A stretch of 40,027 nt of DNA from an uncultured Candidatus Hydrogenedens sp. GTDB lineage: Bacteria > Desulfobacterota_D > UBA1144. Positions within the stretch are counted from its first letter, which is position 1. Each line of letters opens with the position of its first letter. The notes beneath the pieces were generated by a model. That model was given only the letters and a program-made list of their open reading frames with translations, was not told where the DNA came from and did not search any database. The stretch is from contig CACLTT010000005.1 of NCBI GenBank assembly GCA_902609885.1, forward strand, positions 79,476 to 119,502, written 5' to 3'. Made by a program: the position numbers and the translations under genes. Shown here piece by piece: positions 8,095 to 18,268 of this stretch.

Positions 8095-9017
8095 ACAAAA
8101 GAAAAAATATTACAACTTTTGGTGGTGGAGTGGGCGCGGGTAAATTCTTGCGTGGTCTTTATAATTTTAGATCAGAGTATATTTTAAAATTCGTTGTTAA
8201 TACTTCTGATGACATTGATATTTATGATGTGAGAGTAAGCCCTGACGTTGACTCGGTTTTATATTGGATATCTGGAACTGTTAATAGAGAAAGAGGATGG
8301 GGAATTAAAGAAGATACATTTAAAATGGTAAGAAGCGATAAATCAAACTGGTTTAATTTAGGTGATCGAGACTTTGAATATAATAAAAGAAAAAAAGCAC
8401 AGTTAGATTCAGGTATTACTCTAAGTGAAACTATAAACATTAAAAAAGATGAACTTAAAATTAATAATGTTGATATTTTTCCAATGACAAATGATAAAGT
8501 TGAAACATATCTTGAAACAGATGCGGGATTATTACACATTCAAGAATATTTAATTAAACATAAGATGAGTCCAGGAATTAAGGATATTAAATTTGTTGAT
8601 GTAGAAAATGCAAAGCTTTATGAGCCTATTAAAGATGCTGTTTTCTCAAGTGACCTTATAATTTTTTGCCCTAGTAATCCTTTAATTAGTGTTGAGCCAA
8701 TATTGCAATTAAAAGAATTACAATCAATCATTAATACCTCAAATGCAAAAAAGGTTGCAATTTCACCCATTGTAAATGGTTTAGCTTTTCAAGGTCCAAT
8801 TTTGAATTTATTAAAATTGAAAAATCTTGATTGTTCAGTAATTGGTATTGCAGAATATTATAAAGATTTTGTTGATTATTTAGTTATTGATAATAGTGAC
8901 AGATTTTATGAAGATAAAATAAATAAAATGGGACTTAAAACATTGATACAAGAAATCAAAATGAAAGATGATAATGTCTCAACGGAGCTTGCATCAAGTA
9001 TCATTAAAATTTTATAA
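8088..9017 (+). CDS. cofD: 2-phospho-L-lactate transferase (F420 biosynthesis)
   Basis: CofD joins the activated phospholactate (or a related three-carbon acid) to the deazaflavin FO, giving F420-0. Recognised by TTFGGGVGAGKFLRGL near the N-terminus, VVNTSDDIDIYDVRVSPDVDS and GWGIKEDTF, which are hallmark CofD segments. Length 309 is normal. First gene of a four-gene operon cofD-cofE-cofG-cofH; cofE starts 6 bases after it. The partner guanylyltransferase CofC is not in the window. The ATG at 8088 is supported by alignment of the N-terminal motif and by the -10 box; no upstream extension is needed. Confidence 0.93.
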   Translation: MSNKRKNITTFGGGVGAGKFLRGLYNFRSEYILKFVVNTSDDIDIYDVRVSPDVDSVLYWISGTVNRERGWGIKEDTFKMVRSDKSNWFNLGDRDFEYNKRKKAQLDSGITLSETINIKKDELKINNVDIFPMTNDKVETYLETDAGLLHIQEYLIKHKMSPGIKDIKFVDVENAKLYEPIKDAVFSSDLIIFCPSNPLISVEPILQLKELQSIINTSNAKKVAISPIVNGLAFQGPILNLLKLKNLDCSVIGIAEYYKDFVDYLVIDNSDRFYEDKINKMGLKTLIQEIKMKDDNVSTELASSIIKIL

Positions 9018-9023
9018 TAAACT

Positions 9024-9770
9024 ATGAAAAGTATAGAAATAATTCCTATAAATAATTTTCCAATCATTAATAAAGGCGACTCTATATCTGAATCTATAGC
9101 TAATGTAATTAAACGAAATAAATTATCTTTAAAAAAAAATGATATTTTAGTCATAGCACATAAAATAATTTCAATTTCTGAAGGAAGAATTGTGAAGTTG
9201 TCAGATATTAAAATATCTCAAAAGATTAAGGAAGTATCGAAAAAAATAAAAAAATCTCCTGAGATAACTCAACTTATATTTAATGAGTCAGAAAAAATTA
9301 TAAAAATTAATAAAAATTTTATAATTACAAAAGACAAAAATGGCATCATAGCGGCAAATGCTGGAGTAGACCAATCAAATTTGAAAAATAAGGATTACGC
9401 ACTACTCCTACCTAAAAACCCAAATAAATCAGCAAAAAGAATTTCTTTAGAGATTGAAAAGAGATTTGGAAAATCTATTCCTGTAATAATTTCTGACAGC
9501 GTAGGACGACCATGGAGAAACGGCTTAACACAAATAGCTATAGGTAGTTATGGAATAAAATCAATAATTAAATATAATAAAGATCTCTATAACAACAGGC
9601 TTTATGATACAGATGTACCATTAGTAGATGAAATATCTTCTGCAGCTGGTTTATTAATGATTAAGGATGCGGGTATTCCAGTAGTAATTATTAGGGGGTA
9701 TAATTATATACCAATTAAAGAGGGGTTAAAAAACATAGTTAGATCGGAAAAAAATGATGTCTTTATTTAA
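9024..9770 (+). CDS. cofE: Coenzyme F420-0:L-glutamate ligase
   Basis: CofE adds L-glutamate residues to F420-0 using GTP. The 248-residue single-domain form is seen, as in archaea, without the nitroreductase-like C-terminal domain of actinobacterial FbiB. Key segments are IEIIPINNFPIINKGDS at the start, LVIAHKIISISEGR near residue 48 and VIISDSVGRPWRNGLTQIAIG near residue 155. It overlaps cofG by 17 bases, consistent with coupled translation. The number of glutamates added cannot be told from the sequence. Confidence 0.93.
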   Translation: MKSIEIIPINNFPIINKGDSISESIANVIKRNKLSLKKNDILVIAHKIISISEGRIVKLSDIKISQKIKEVSKKIKKSPEITQLIFNESEKIIKINKNFIITKDKNGIIAANAGVDQSNLKNKDYALLLPKNPNKSAKRISLEIEKRFGKSIPVIISDSVGRPWRNGLTQIAIGSYGIKSIIKYNKDLYNNRLYDTDVPLVDEISSAAGLLMIKDAGIPVVIIRGYNYIPIKEGLKNIVRSEKNDVFI

Positions 9771-11013
9771 TATTTATAATAATTTTAAAAAAGAAAAGAA
9801 TATAAAAAGTCTTTTTGATTCGCATTCAATCCCTATTAGGGATTATGATCTTATTGATAAAAAATACATTGAAATTTTAGAAGAATACTTAAATACCCAA
9901 AATTTAAGTAGAGATAAATTAATGGTATTAACAAAAATGCCGATAGAAGAGGTATCACTTCTGATGGCTGTCGCAAATGATACAAGAGAGAATTCTAAAG
10001 GAAATTTAATAAGTTTTTCGAAAAATGTATTTATACCTCTAACGCAATTATGCAGAGATCAATGTTCATACTGTACTTTTAAAATTGAACCGGGCGAAGG
10101 CCCATTGCTTGTTACTCCTGAAGAGGTCTTAAAATCTACCAAAAAAGCAGTAGAATTAGGTTGCACTGAACTCTTATTTGTATCGGGAGATAAACCTGAA
10201 AAAAATTATGATATTTATAAAGAAAAATTGAAATCAATGGGTTATACATCAACTGCTGATTATATGATTTCTATGAGTGAAATATGTCTAGAGGAAAATA
10301 TTTTTCCTCATTCAAATCTTGGTATTGCCAACCAATCTGAACTTATAAGATTTAAAAACTCTAATCCTAGCATGGGCCTTATGCTTGAAAGTATAAGTGA
10401 GAGGTTGATGGATCCAGGTATGGCTCATTTTCGATGCCCTGATAAATATCCAAAAGCCAGAATAAAGACAATTTCGTTGGCAGGAGAACTTAATATTCCT
10501 TGGACCTCGGGTATTTTGATTGGTATTGGTGAAAATTGGGATGAGAGAATTGACTCAATATTAGAATTAAATAGAATAAATAATCTCTATGGACATATTC
10601 AAGAAATAATTATTCAAAATTTTAATCCTAAACCAGGAATTAAAATGGAAGGCCATCCAGCGCCTACTGACCTGGATATGATAAAAACAGTTTCATTATC
10701 AAGATTAATAATGTCGAATTCTGTTAATATTCAGGTTCCACCTAATTTAAATTCTAAAACATATATGCTCCATGTTTTTTCTGGTGTTAATGATTTAGGA
10801 GGTGTATCTCCGATAACTATCGATTATGTAAACCCTGAATCTCCTTGGCCTCAAATTGATCTGATGAAAAATACAATTTCTGAATTTGGTTTTCATTTGC
10901 GCGAGAGATTGCCAGTATATCCTGAATACTTATCTAGTGATTACATTGAGGATCATATTCTTGGGAGGGCAAAAAAGTTTATAGATAAAACAGGCTTTGT
11001 TGCGGATAACTAA
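9754..11013 (+). CDS. cofG: FO synthase subunit 1, radical SAM (7,8-didemethyl-8-hydroxy-5-deazariboflavin synthase)
   Basis: Radical SAM enzyme that, with CofH, builds the deazaflavin chromophore FO. The 4Fe-4S site is Cys100, Cys104, Cys107 in CRDQCSYCTF. Later segments VSGDKPE and ILIGIGENWDER are typical of CofG. At 419 residues it is longer than archaeal CofG (about 330-360), with an N-terminal stretch of about 90 residues that resembles the helical pre-domain found in the CofG half of fused bacterial FbiC. Two adjacent ATGs (9754 and 9757) are possible starts; both lie within the end of cofE. Confidence 0.93.
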   Translation: MMSLFNIYNNFKKEKNIKSLFDSHSIPIRDYDLIDKKYIEILEEYLNTQNLSRDKLMVLTKMPIEEVSLLMAVANDTRENSKGNLISFSKNVFIPLTQLCRDQCSYCTFKIEPGEGPLLVTPEEVLKSTKKAVELGCTELLFVSGDKPEKNYDIYKEKLKSMGYTSTADYMISMSEICLEENIFPHSNLGIANQSELIRFKNSNPSMGLMLESISERLMDPGMAHFRCPDKYPKARIKTISLAGELNIPWTSGILIGIGENWDERIDSILELNRINNLYGHIQEIIIQNFNPKPGIKMEGHPAPTDLDMIKTVSLSRLIMSNSVNIQVPPNLNSKTYMLHVFSGVNDLGGVSPITIDYVNPESPWPQIDLMKNTISEFGFHLRERLPVYPEYLSSDYIEDHILGRAKKFIDKTGFVADN

Positions 11014-11017
11014 AACA

Positions 11018-12205
11018 ATGGATAAAGAGTTAAAAAAAATTATCAACACAATTGAAAATAATAGGGCTAAAGGTTTTGAAATAACCTTGTCCAAATCTTC
11101 TTCAGATATTTCAAAAATTATTGAAAAACCTTTTAATAACAAAGAAATCACCGAACAAGAAGCTGAAAAGCTTTTTTTAATTGATAATTCTTTCGATCTT
11201 TCATCGCTTGTTATCGCTGCAGATCTTGCAAGAAAAGAAGATATTGGAGACGATGTTACATTTGTAGTGAATCGAAATATCAATTTTACAAATATATGTA
11301 ATACATATTGTGGCTTTTGTAATTTTATGGCTGCTGAGGGAGACGAAAGAGCATACTTTCTTACAATGGATGAAATAAAAGAAAAAGTTCATGAGGCAAA
11401 AGATAACGGCGCTACAGAAGTTTGTATGCAGGGAGGTATGCATCCTGATATAGATGGAAACTTTTACGTAGAAATTATTAAAAGTGTCAAAGAGGCTGTC
11501 CCCGAGATGCACACACATTGTTTTTCTCCTTTTGAAGTTCACTATGGTGCTAGTACATTAAATATTCCTATTCGAGATTTTGTTTCAATGTTAAAAGATG
11601 TCGGTCATGGAACATTTCCTGGCACTGCTGCCGAGATACTTAGCGAGGATGTTAGAAAAATTATTGCACCAGGTAAAATTACAACTGATCAATGGGTAGA
11701 TACAATTAAAGAAATACATAAGGCAGGAATGAAAACAACATCTACTATTATGTATGGTCATGTTGATAAACCTTTCCACTGGGCCAGACACTTTGAAGTA
11801 ATACGTCAAATTCAAAAAGAGACAAATGGCATAACTGAGTTTGTACCACTAAGATTTATTCCTTGGGATACAAGATTATTTAAAAAAGGCATATCTCGTG
11901 AAGGGCCCACAGATTTAGATCAATTAAAAATGTATGCAGTTTCTAGACTATTTTTTCGTGGAATAATAAATAACATCCAAGTTTCTTGGGTAAAACAAGG
12001 TCCAGAATTTGCTCAATATTGTCTGACAGCAGGTGCCAATGATTTTGGCGGAACTTTGATGGAAGAAAAAATTACAACTGCCGCTGGGGGAAAGTATGGG
12101 CAATATTTTCCGCCTGAAGAATTCAGAAGGCTTACCTTAGAAATTAATAGACGCCCTGTCGAAAGATCAACTTCATATGAATATTTAAAAGTATTTGAAA
12201 ATTAA
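11018..12205 (+). CDS. cofH: FO synthase subunit 2, radical SAM (5-amino-6-(D-ribitylamino)uracil--L-tyrosine transferase)
   Basis: The second half of FO synthase: attaches the tyrosine-derived hydroxybenzyl unit to 5-amino-6-ribitylaminouracil. The 4Fe-4S site is Cys94, Cys98, Cys101 in CNTYCGFCNF, followed by GATEVCMQGGMHPD, GTFPGTAAEIL and STIMYGH, all typical of CofH/FbiC C-terminal half. The ATG at 11018, four bases after the cofG stop, gives a normal 395-residue protein; an in-frame TTG at 10997 would overlap cofG but is not needed. CofG and CofH are separate here, as in archaea and cyanobacteria, not fused as in actinobacteria. Confidence 0.93.
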   Translation: MDKELKKIINTIENNRAKGFEITLSKSSSDISKIIEKPFNNKEITEQEAEKLFLIDNSFDLSSLVIAADLARKEDIGDDVTFVVNRNINFTNICNTYCGFCNFMAAEGDERAYFLTMDEIKEKVHEAKDNGATEVCMQGGMHPDIDGNFYVEIIKSVKEAVPEMHTHCFSPFEVHYGASTLNIPIRDFVSMLKDVGHGTFPGTAAEILSEDVRKIIAPGKITTDQWVDTIKEIHKAGMKTTSTIMYGHVDKPFHWARHFEVIRQIQKETNGITEFVPLRFIPWDTRLFKKGISREGPTDLDQLKMYAVSRLFFRGIINNIQVSWVKQGPEFAQYCLTAGANDFGGTLMEEKITTAAGGKYGQYFPPEEFRRLTLEINRRPVERSTSYEYLKVFEN

Positions 12206-12228
12206 ACATATAGTTTATTCTTTAAGAA

Positions 12229-12870
12229 ATGAACCTCTTTAAATTGATTGGTAAAGATATAGACGCTGTGTTTGAGAGAGACCCTGCAGCTAGAAATGTA
12301 TTAGAAGTACTCTTGGCCTATCCTGGCTTTCATGCAATTATGTGGCATAGGATATCTCACTTATTATGGAAAATAAAACTTAAATTAGTCGCCAGAATAA
12401 TATCCAATATTCTTAGAACATTAACTGGTATAGAGATTCACCCTGGCGCAAAAATCCAAAGTGGTTTTTTTATAGATCATGGTATGGGAGTTGTTATAGG
12501 TGAAACCGCTGAGATAGGAAATAATGTAACAATTTACCAAGGAGTCACACTAGGAGGAATAAGTTCCAATAAAGGAAAAAGACATCCTACTATTGATGAT
12601 AATGTAATAGTTGGCGCAGGCAGTAAAATTTTAGGACCACTAAGGATAGGAATAAATACTAAAATCGGCGCAAATTCAGTAGTTATTGATGATATTCCAG
12701 AGAATTCAACTGTAGTTGGCATACCGGGGAAAGTTGTCAATAAAGAATTTACTTCAAATGCGCCTGATCTTTATCATAATAAATTACCGGACCCCACCGG
12801 TGAGGATATGATGATAATGAATAAAAAAATTGATGATCTAATTAGTAAAATAGATAAATTACAATCCTAA
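12229..12870 (+). CDS. cysE: Serine O-acetyltransferase
   Basis: Makes O-acetylserine from serine and acetyl-CoA for cysteine synthesis. It is the short (213-residue) form of CysE/EpsC. N-terminal helices precede a left-handed beta-helix of hexapeptide repeats from about residue 65 ([39 protein letters not shown]). The catalytic His and Asp of DHGMGV are visible, as is the GTLGG-like VTLGGIS. It starts 23 bases after cofH and could be co-transcribed, but a TATTCT hexamer (12216-12221) seven bases before the ATG suggests its own start. Convergent overlap of 12 bases with argC. Confidence 0.93.
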   Translation: MNLFKLIGKDIDAVFERDPAARNVLEVLLAYPGFHAIMWHRISHLLWKIKLKLVARIISNILRTLTGIEIHPGAKIQSGFFIDHGMGVVIGETAEIGNNVTIYQGVTLGGISSNKGKRHPTIDDNVIVGAGSKILGPLRIGINTKIGANSVVIDDIPENSTVVGIPGKVVNKEFTSNAPDLYHNKLPDPTGEDMMIMNKKIDDLISKIDKLQS

Positions 12871-13866
12871 ATTTTCTTCAAATCCAAAAATTAAATTCAT
12901 GTTTTGTACTGCCTGACCTGATGCACCTTTTAACAAATTATCAATAACACTTGTAATCATATAAGTCTGAGTGTTTTTAATTTTTTTCATCCCTATAATA
13001 CAATTATTTGTATTAACAACGTCTTTGATTGATGGTAATCCACTATTTAATATCTTTATAAAATTTTTGTCCTTGTAAAACGTTGTAAATATATCTTTCA
13101 AAGAACTTTCTGTGATATTTCTTTTAAGCGTAACATAAACATTTGAAAGGATTCCTCTTGTTATTGGTAAAAGTTGAGGAACCATGAAAATATTAATTTT
13201 TTTCTTATAATTCACTCTAATCAAATTTTCAACCTCTGGAGCATGTCTATGTTCACCAGCATTATAAATACTGAAATTCTCATTAGCTTCATTGAATATA
13301 TACTGAATATTTATATTTTTTCCAGCCCCTGAAATTCCAGATTTACTATCGATTATTATTTCTGAACTTAAAACTTTACTTAGTGGAGCAATTGCAAGTG
13401 CAATAGAAGTGGCATAACATCCAGGGTTAGAAATAAATTTAGTACTTATCTTTTTTGTATTTAACTCTGGAAGAATATATTGAAATTTTTTGTAAATATT
13501 TTTCTTTCTTCCTATTCCGTACCATTTTTTATTTAAATTTTCCGGTAATCTAAAATCTGCGCTTAAGTCAATTAAACATTGGTCTTCGTTGAACTTAAAT
13601 TTACTAAAATTTTTGGAGAGCTCACCCTGCGGCATACATGAAAAAATAACATCGATATCTTTATAATTTTTAATATTATAATTATTTCTAATTGAAACAT
13701 TTGGTGAATTTTTCAAACCACTAAATAAACTTTGAGCCTTCAATTTCGTATTGCTATTAGCACCAAGGAACTTGATAGTTACTTTGGGGTGTTTATCTAA
13801 AATTTTTAATAGTTCTATGCCTGTATAACCAGTCGATCCAAGAATACCAACTTTGAGCTTATCCAT
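12859..13866 (-). CDS. argC: N-acetyl-gamma-glutamyl-phosphate reductase
   Basis: NADPH-dependent reductase in arginine synthesis. The N-terminal nucleotide-binding loop is [15 protein letters not shown]. The active-site Cys150 lies in [10 protein letters not shown], and the HRHAPEV segment ([12 protein letters not shown]) is conserved. Length is 335 residues. It is transcribed alone, from a promoter back to back with that of gap. The ATG has no ribosome site, but TATTGT lies six bases upstream with TTGAAG 17 bases before that, so the mRNA is probably leaderless. Confidence 0.94.
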   Translation of the reverse strand: MDKLKVGILGSTGYTGIELLKILDKHPKVTIKFLGANSNTKLKAQSLFSGLKNSPNVSIRNNYNIKNYKDIDVIFSCMPQGELSKNFSKFKFNEDQCLIDLSADFRLPENLNKKWYGIGRKKNIYKKFQYILPELNTKKISTKFISNPGCYATSIALAIAPLSKVLSSEIIIDSKSGISGAGKNINIQYIFNEANENFSIYNAGEHRHAPEVENLIRVNYKKKINIFMVPQLLPITRGILSNVYVTLKRNITESSLKDIFTTFYKDKNFIKILNSGLPSIKDVVNTNNCIIGMKKIKNTQTYMITSVIDNLLKGASGQAVQNMNLIFGFEENLGL

Positions 13867-13872
13867 AAATTC

Positions 13873-13932
13873 ACAATATCACGTTATTGAAAATTCTTCA
13901 ATCGTTGAAATCCAAAGCTAAAAAGGTAATAT
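13873..13932. promoter_or_regulatory. Back-to-back argC and gap promoters with symmetric -35 elements
   Basis: Minus strand: TTGAAG (13896-13901), 17-base spacer, TATTGT (13873-13878), then six bases to the argC ATG. Plus strand: TTGAAA (13905-13910), 16-base spacer, TAATAT (13927-13932), giving a start near 13939 and a leader of about 20 bases to gap. The two -35 elements form the inverted repeat TTCAA-TCG-TTGAA (13897-13909). Confidence 0.65.
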
Positions 13933-13950
13933 TTAAAAACTTACTATCTT

Positions 13951-13955
13951 GGAGG
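13951..13955 (+). promoter_or_regulatory. Ribosome binding site of gap
   Basis: GGAGG five bases before the ATG at 13961. It decides that start over the in-frame TTG at 13949, which overlaps the ribosome site itself. Confidence 0.85.
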
Positions 13956-13960
13956 TTGAA

Positions 13961-14968
13961 ATGTCTGTAAAAGTGGGAATTAATGGTTTTGGTAGAATAG
14001 GAAGGCAAGTGCTTAGAATTTCTCTAGATAGATCTGATATTGAGGTAGTGGCAATAAATGATATTGCCGATTTAAAAACATGTTTTCAACTTTTAAAATA
14101 TGATTCTGTATTTGGTCAACTCAATAAAGAGGTTGATATTTTAGACGATGGCCTTCAAGTTGATGGAAAAAATATTAAGTTCTTTTCAGAAATGTCTCCA
14201 AGTGAAATTGATTGGACTTCTATGAAGTGTGACATAGTTATTGAATCAACAGGTATTTTTACTACTAAAGAAAAAGCGTCAATGCATATTGGCGGAAGCG
14301 TAAAAAAAGTAGTTATTTCAGCACCTGCTAGTGGCCAAATAGATTTGACAACTGTCATGGGTGCTAATGATGAATTATATGATCCCTCAAGTCATAATGT
14401 AGTTTCTAATGCATCATGTACAACAAATTGCCTTGCAATGATTGTAAAGGTTTTAAGAGATAATTTTGGACTTAAGAATGGTCATATGACAACTGTTCAT
14501 TCTTACACAAATGATCAGAGAATTGTTGATTCACCACACAAAGATATTAGAAGGGCTAGGGCAGGAGCTTTATCAATGATTCCAACAAGTACTGGTGCCA
14601 CTAAAGCTATTGAAGAAATTTTTCCAGAGCTTAAAGGAAATTTATCTGCTATTTCAGTAAGAGTTCCAACACCAAATGTTTCAATGGTTGATTTTGTTGC
14701 AAATATTGAAAAAAAAACTACGTTGGATGAGATTAATAATGCCTTTGATAAAGCTTCAAGCTCATATTTAAATGGCTATCTAGGGATAGCTCATGATGGA
14801 GCTGTTTCTATGGATTTATTAGGAAATTCAAACTCTGCAATTTATGATCCTTTTGGAACAAGTGTAATATCAGATAGTTTTATAAAAATAGTCGCATGGT
14901 ACGACAACGAATATGGCTATTCGTCTAGAGTTATTGATTTAACAGTAAAAATTGGAAGTATGCTTTGA
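13961..14968 (+). CDS. gap: Glyceraldehyde-3-phosphate dehydrogenase (type I)
   Basis: Reversible oxidation and phosphorylation of glyceraldehyde-3-phosphate. Clear class I features: VGINGFGRIGRQVLRI at the start, SNASCTTNCLA with catalytic Cys153, and a C-terminal WYDNEYGYSSRV. Length is 335 residues. In the cofactor loop, INDIADLKT has Asp at the position that favours NAD. First gene of a gap-pgk unit; pgk begins inside the gap stop codon (TTGA). It is one of the few genes here with a strong Shine-Dalgarno site, in keeping with high expression. Confidence 0.96.
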   Translation: MSVKVGINGFGRIGRQVLRISLDRSDIEVVAINDIADLKTCFQLLKYDSVFGQLNKEVDILDDGLQVDGKNIKFFSEMSPSEIDWTSMKCDIVIESTGIFTTKEKASMHIGGSVKKVVISAPASGQIDLTTVMGANDELYDPSSHNVVSNASCTTNCLAMIVKVLRDNFGLKNGHMTTVHSYTNDQRIVDSPHKDIRRARAGALSMIPTSTGATKAIEEIFPELKGNLSAISVRVPTPNVSMVDFVANIEKKTTLDEINNAFDKASSSYLNGYLGIAHDGAVSMDLLGNSNSAIYDPFGTSVISDSFIKIVAWYDNEYGYSSRVIDLTVKIGSML

Positions 14969-16161
14969 ATAAAAAAAAAGTAATATCAGATTATCCGAAA
15001 GATTTTTTTAATGAAAAAAAGGTTTTTATTAGAGTAGATTTTAATGTTCCTATAAATAATGATTTAAATAATATTCGTGAAGATTATAGGATTAGGAGGT
15101 CAATACCAACTATTGATTTTTTGATTAATGCTGGAGCTAAAGTCATTTTGGGTTCACATTTAGGAAGACCTAAAGGTATTGTTAATGAGGATTTATCTTT
15201 AAAGATTGTCTCTGAAAGACTTTCTGAATTAATGGAAAGGCCAGTTATTTTTTGTAATGATTTTAAAGATAAAGGCTGGACAAATAAATTTGACAAATTA
15301 ACTAAAGGATCAGTTGTTCTATTAGAAAACCTAAGGTTTTTTAAGGAGGAAACTGATAATGACTCTGAGTTTTCAAAACTATTAGCGTCATTTGCTGACA
15401 TATATGTAAATGATGCATTTGGCACCTCTCACCGTGCTCATGCTTCAACTTTTGGAATGGCTGTAAATTTTAAATCAAAACTAGCTGGTTTTTTGGTTGA
15501 TAAAGAATTGAAGTTCATATCTAAGATGCTGGAAAAAGTAGAAAAACCTTTTGTTGTTATTATCGGTGGATCTAAAATTAAAGATAAAATATCAGCTATG
15601 TCTAAGTTATTAGATAAGGCAGATAAAATTATTATCGCTGGTGGTGCTGCATATACTTTTATTAAAGCGAATGGTGGAAAGATAGGCAATTCAATATTTG
15701 AATCAGAAATGGTGGATTGGGCTGGGAAAGTTTATGCAAAATATTCAAATAAAATAATTTTGCCAATCGATCATCTAGTTTCAGAATCTATAGAAAAAAC
15801 AAATTCATGTTTAATAGTTGATGATGATATTCCTGATGGCTATCAAGCCTTTGATATTGGGCCTAAAACAATTGATTTATTTAACTCAATAATTAAAGGC
15901 CCTGGTTGTATTTTCTGGAATGGTCCAATGGGTGTATTTGAAGTTGAAAAATATTCCTCTGGAACCATACATGTTGCTAGAGCGGTTGCTCTTGCTACAT
16001 GGCGTGGCGCCACATCCGTAGTTGGTGGTGGTGAAACTATTGCAGCATTGAGAAAAGCTGAAGTTTTAGAATCTGAAATTTCGCATATGTCTACAGGTGG
16101 TGGAGCCTTGTTAGAATATATTGGTGGATCGAAACTTCCAGGTATAGAAATTCTTGATTAA
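14965..16161 (+). CDS. pgk: Phosphoglycerate kinase
   Basis: Transfers phosphate between 1,3-bisphosphoglycerate and ADP. Motifs: [10 protein letters not shown] near the N-terminus, [23 protein letters not shown] and the C-terminal [13 protein letters not shown] and [10 protein letters not shown]. Length is 398 residues, normal for the family. The start is TTG in TTGA, overlapping the gap stop by four bases; there is no ATG or GTG nearby that keeps the N-terminus. The fbaB gene follows after 17 bases with a -10 box of its own in that gap. Confidence 0.95.
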   Translation: MNKKKVISDYPKDFFNEKKVFIRVDFNVPINNDLNNIREDYRIRRSIPTIDFLINAGAKVILGSHLGRPKGIVNEDLSLKIVSERLSELMERPVIFCNDFKDKGWTNKFDKLTKGSVVLLENLRFFKEETDNDSEFSKLLASFADIYVNDAFGTSHRAHASTFGMAVNFKSKLAGFLVDKELKFISKMLEKVEKPFVVIIGGSKIKDKISAMSKLLDKADKIIIAGGAAYTFIKANGGKIGNSIFESEMVDWAGKVYAKYSNKIILPIDHLVSESIEKTNSCLIVDDDIPDGYQAFDIGPKTIDLFNSIIKGPGCIFWNGPMGVFEVEKYSSGTIHVARAVALATWRGATSVVGGGETIAALRKAEVLESEISHMSTGGGALLEYIGGSKLPGIEILD

Positions 16162-16166
16162 TATTT

Positions 16167-16172
16167 TATAAT
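16167..16172 (+). promoter_or_regulatory. -10 element of fbaB
   Basis: TATAAT lies six bases before the fbaB ATG, inside the 17-base gap after pgk. No convincing -35 is seen upstream. It may give an internal leaderless fbaB transcript. Confidence 0.5.
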
Positions 16173-16178
16173 TCAAAC

Positions 16179-17255
16179 ATGGCAAAATCTCGACCTAGTA
16201 ATGATATCTCTTGGATTGAATCTATACTGGGAAATGAAGCAGAATCTCTTTTATATCATGAATGTAAATCCATTGACAAAAAAATGGTTATAACACCAGG
16301 AAAAGATTTTGTGGATCGGATACTTATTGATAGTGATCGTCCCAATTCAGTTTTAAAAAATTTCCAGTCTCTGTTCAACACTGGTAGATTGAAAGGAACT
16401 GGTTATTTATCTATTTTACCAGTCGATCAAGGAGTTGAACACTCTGCGGGAGCTTCTTTTGCACCTAATCCATTGTATTTTAATCCCGAGAACCTAGTTA
16501 AGCTAGCTATTGAGGGAGGTTGTAGCGCTATTACCTCTACACTTGGTGTTCTAGGATCAGTTTCGCGAAAATATGCGCATAAAATTCCCTTTATTGTTAA
16601 ATTGAATCATAATCAATTTTTATCTTATCCGAACGAATTTGATCAAATTCCATTTGCATCTGTCGATCAAGCTTTTAATATGGGTGCAATTGGTGTTGGA
16701 GCTACAATATACTTTGGTTCGTCTGAAAGTTCGAGGCAGATTCAAGAGGTTTCTCAAATGTTTGAATATGCTCACTCTTTAGGACTTATTACAATATTGT
16801 GGGCATATTTAAGAAATCAGAATTTTAAGACAGAAAGTAAAGATTATCATTTAGCCGCTGATTTGACAGGTCAAGCTAATCATCTCGCATCAACAATCCA
16901 AGCTGATATAGTAAAGCAAAAGCTCGCAGAAACTAACGGTGGATTTATCGATTTAAATTTTGGTAAAACAAATGATAAAGTTTATTCGGATTTAACATCT
17001 GAAAACCCAATTGACTTAAATAGATATCAGCTTTTAAATTGTCATGCTGGACGTTCAGGCCTCATTAATTCGGGAGGCCCATCTGGTGATAATGATATTG
17101 CTCAAGCAATAAAAACGGCGATAATCAACAAACGCTCAGGTGGTATGGGCCTGATAACTGGAAGAAAAGCATTTCAGAAATCAATGAAAGATGGTATTGA
17201 AATATTAAATACTGTTCAAGATGTATATTTAAATAAAAAAGTTACTATAGCTTAG
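16179..17255 (+). CDS. fbaB: Class I fructose-bisphosphate aldolase, DhnA/FbaB type
   Basis: Cleaves or forms fructose-1,6-bisphosphate by a Schiff-base mechanism. At 358 residues it matches FbaB of E. coli in length. Typical segments are [44 protein letters not shown] and a C-terminal glycine-rich phosphate site [17 protein letters not shown] with [13 protein letters not shown]. It follows gap-pgk in the same direction and faces fbp with a four-base convergent overlap, so the lower gluconeogenic steps are all within 4 kb. Confidence 0.92.
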   Translation: MAKSRPSNDISWIESILGNEAESLLYHECKSIDKKMVITPGKDFVDRILIDSDRPNSVLKNFQSLFNTGRLKGTGYLSILPVDQGVEHSAGASFAPNPLYFNPENLVKLAIEGGCSAITSTLGVLGSVSRKYAHKIPFIVKLNHNQFLSYPNEFDQIPFASVDQAFNMGAIGVGATIYFGSSESSRQIQEVSQMFEYAHSLGLITILWAYLRNQNFKTESKDYHLAADLTGQANHLASTIQADIVKQKLAETNGGFIDLNFGKTNDKVYSDLTSENPIDLNRYQLLNCHAGRSGLINSGGPSGDNDIAQAIKTAIINKRSGGMGLITGRKAFQKSMKDGIEILNTVQDVYLNKKVTIA

Positions 17256-18268
17256 TTGAACAATCTACTCTTTAAAAATTTATTAATTTGTTTAACCATA
17301 TCAGCAGAACCTATAAAGATTGGGGACTTCTGATGTATAGATTTTGGAGCAATATCTAAAATCCTTTTTTTTCCATCCGTTGCCATTCCACCAGCTTGTT
17401 CAATTAAAAAAGCCATCGGGTTACACTCATACAATAATCTTAATTTGCCTGCCGCAGCATTTTTTGATTTTGAATAAATAAATAAACCGCCTTTCAATAA
17501 ACTTCTATGTATATCTGCAACCATAGAGCCTACATACCTTAAAGAATAAGGCCTGCCTGATTTGCTATCTTCTTGCTCACACCATCTAATATATTCTTGT
17601 AAGGCCAGAGGAAATTCATAAAAATTGCCCTGATTTACAGAATACATCCTACCTTTTTTTGGTATTGTAATATTTTTATGGGATAAATAGAATTCTTGCA
17701 CTACCGGATCTAATGTAAAAGCATCAACACCCTTGCCCACAGTCAGTACATATATAGTTGAGGATCCATAAATTATATATCCTGCAGCAACTTGTTTGCT
17801 TCCTATTTGTAAAAAATCTTTTGAAAAAGTTTTATCTTCTAAGCTAGGTCTTTTTAGAACAGAAAATATTGTTCCAACAGGAACATTAACGTCTATGTTG
17901 GTAGAGCCATCAAGGGGATCAATACAAACTAGATATTTAGAATTCCTGGATACTTCATTATTAAAAATTAATACCTTTTCTTTTTCTTCTGAAACTATAC
18001 CAGCACAATTTCCCCCATTTTCTAGAGATTGGATAAAAAGATTATTGGCAACAATATCTAATTTTTTAACATCTTCACCATGTGTATTTTTTTTTCCATA
18101 CATTTCCCCTATCGTATTATTTAAAGTTGCGCTATTTAATTCTTTTGCAACTTGCCTCCCTGCTAATTTTATATCCTTTAATAGTGCAATAAGCTCACGA
18201 TTTTTGTCACCACTTAATTTATCTTTTAGAAGGTACTGATATGCTGTAAGTCTTTCTTTCTTTTTCAT
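17252..18268 (-). CDS. fbp: Fructose-1,6-bisphosphatase class I
   Basis: Hydrolyses fructose-1,6-bisphosphate, the committed gluconeogenic step. The metal site [20 protein letters not shown] is intact and the GLFIYSK and [24 protein letters not shown] segments are conserved. Length is 338 residues. The ATG overlaps the stop of the upstream cvpA-like gene (ATGA), so translation is probably coupled. Together with pgi and fbaB this supports a functional gluconeogenic path; no phosphofructokinase is seen in this window. Confidence 0.95.
   Translation of the reverse strand: MKKKERLTAYQYLLKDKLSGDKNRELIALLKDIKLAGRQVAKELNSATLNNTIGEMYGKKNTHGEDVKKLDIVANNLFIQSLENGGNCAGIVSEEKEKVLIFNNEVSRNSKYLVCIDPLDGSTNIDVNVPVGTIFSVLKRPSLEDKTFSKDFLQIGSKQVAAGYIIYGSSTIYVLTVGKGVDAFTLDPVVQEFYLSHKNITIPKKGRMYSVNQGNFYEFPLALQEYIRWCEQEDSKSGRPYSLRYVGSMVADIHRSLLKGGLFIYSKSKNAAAGKLRLLYECNPMAFLIEQAGGMATDGKKRILDIAPKSIHQKSPIFIGSADMVKQINKFLKSRLFN

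Noticed and set aside
7939-8187. Open frame on the plus strand across the cobalamin riboswitch
   Set aside because: It is the complement of the structured RNA and runs into cofD in another frame; composition (Cys, Gln, Leu runs) is not protein-like.
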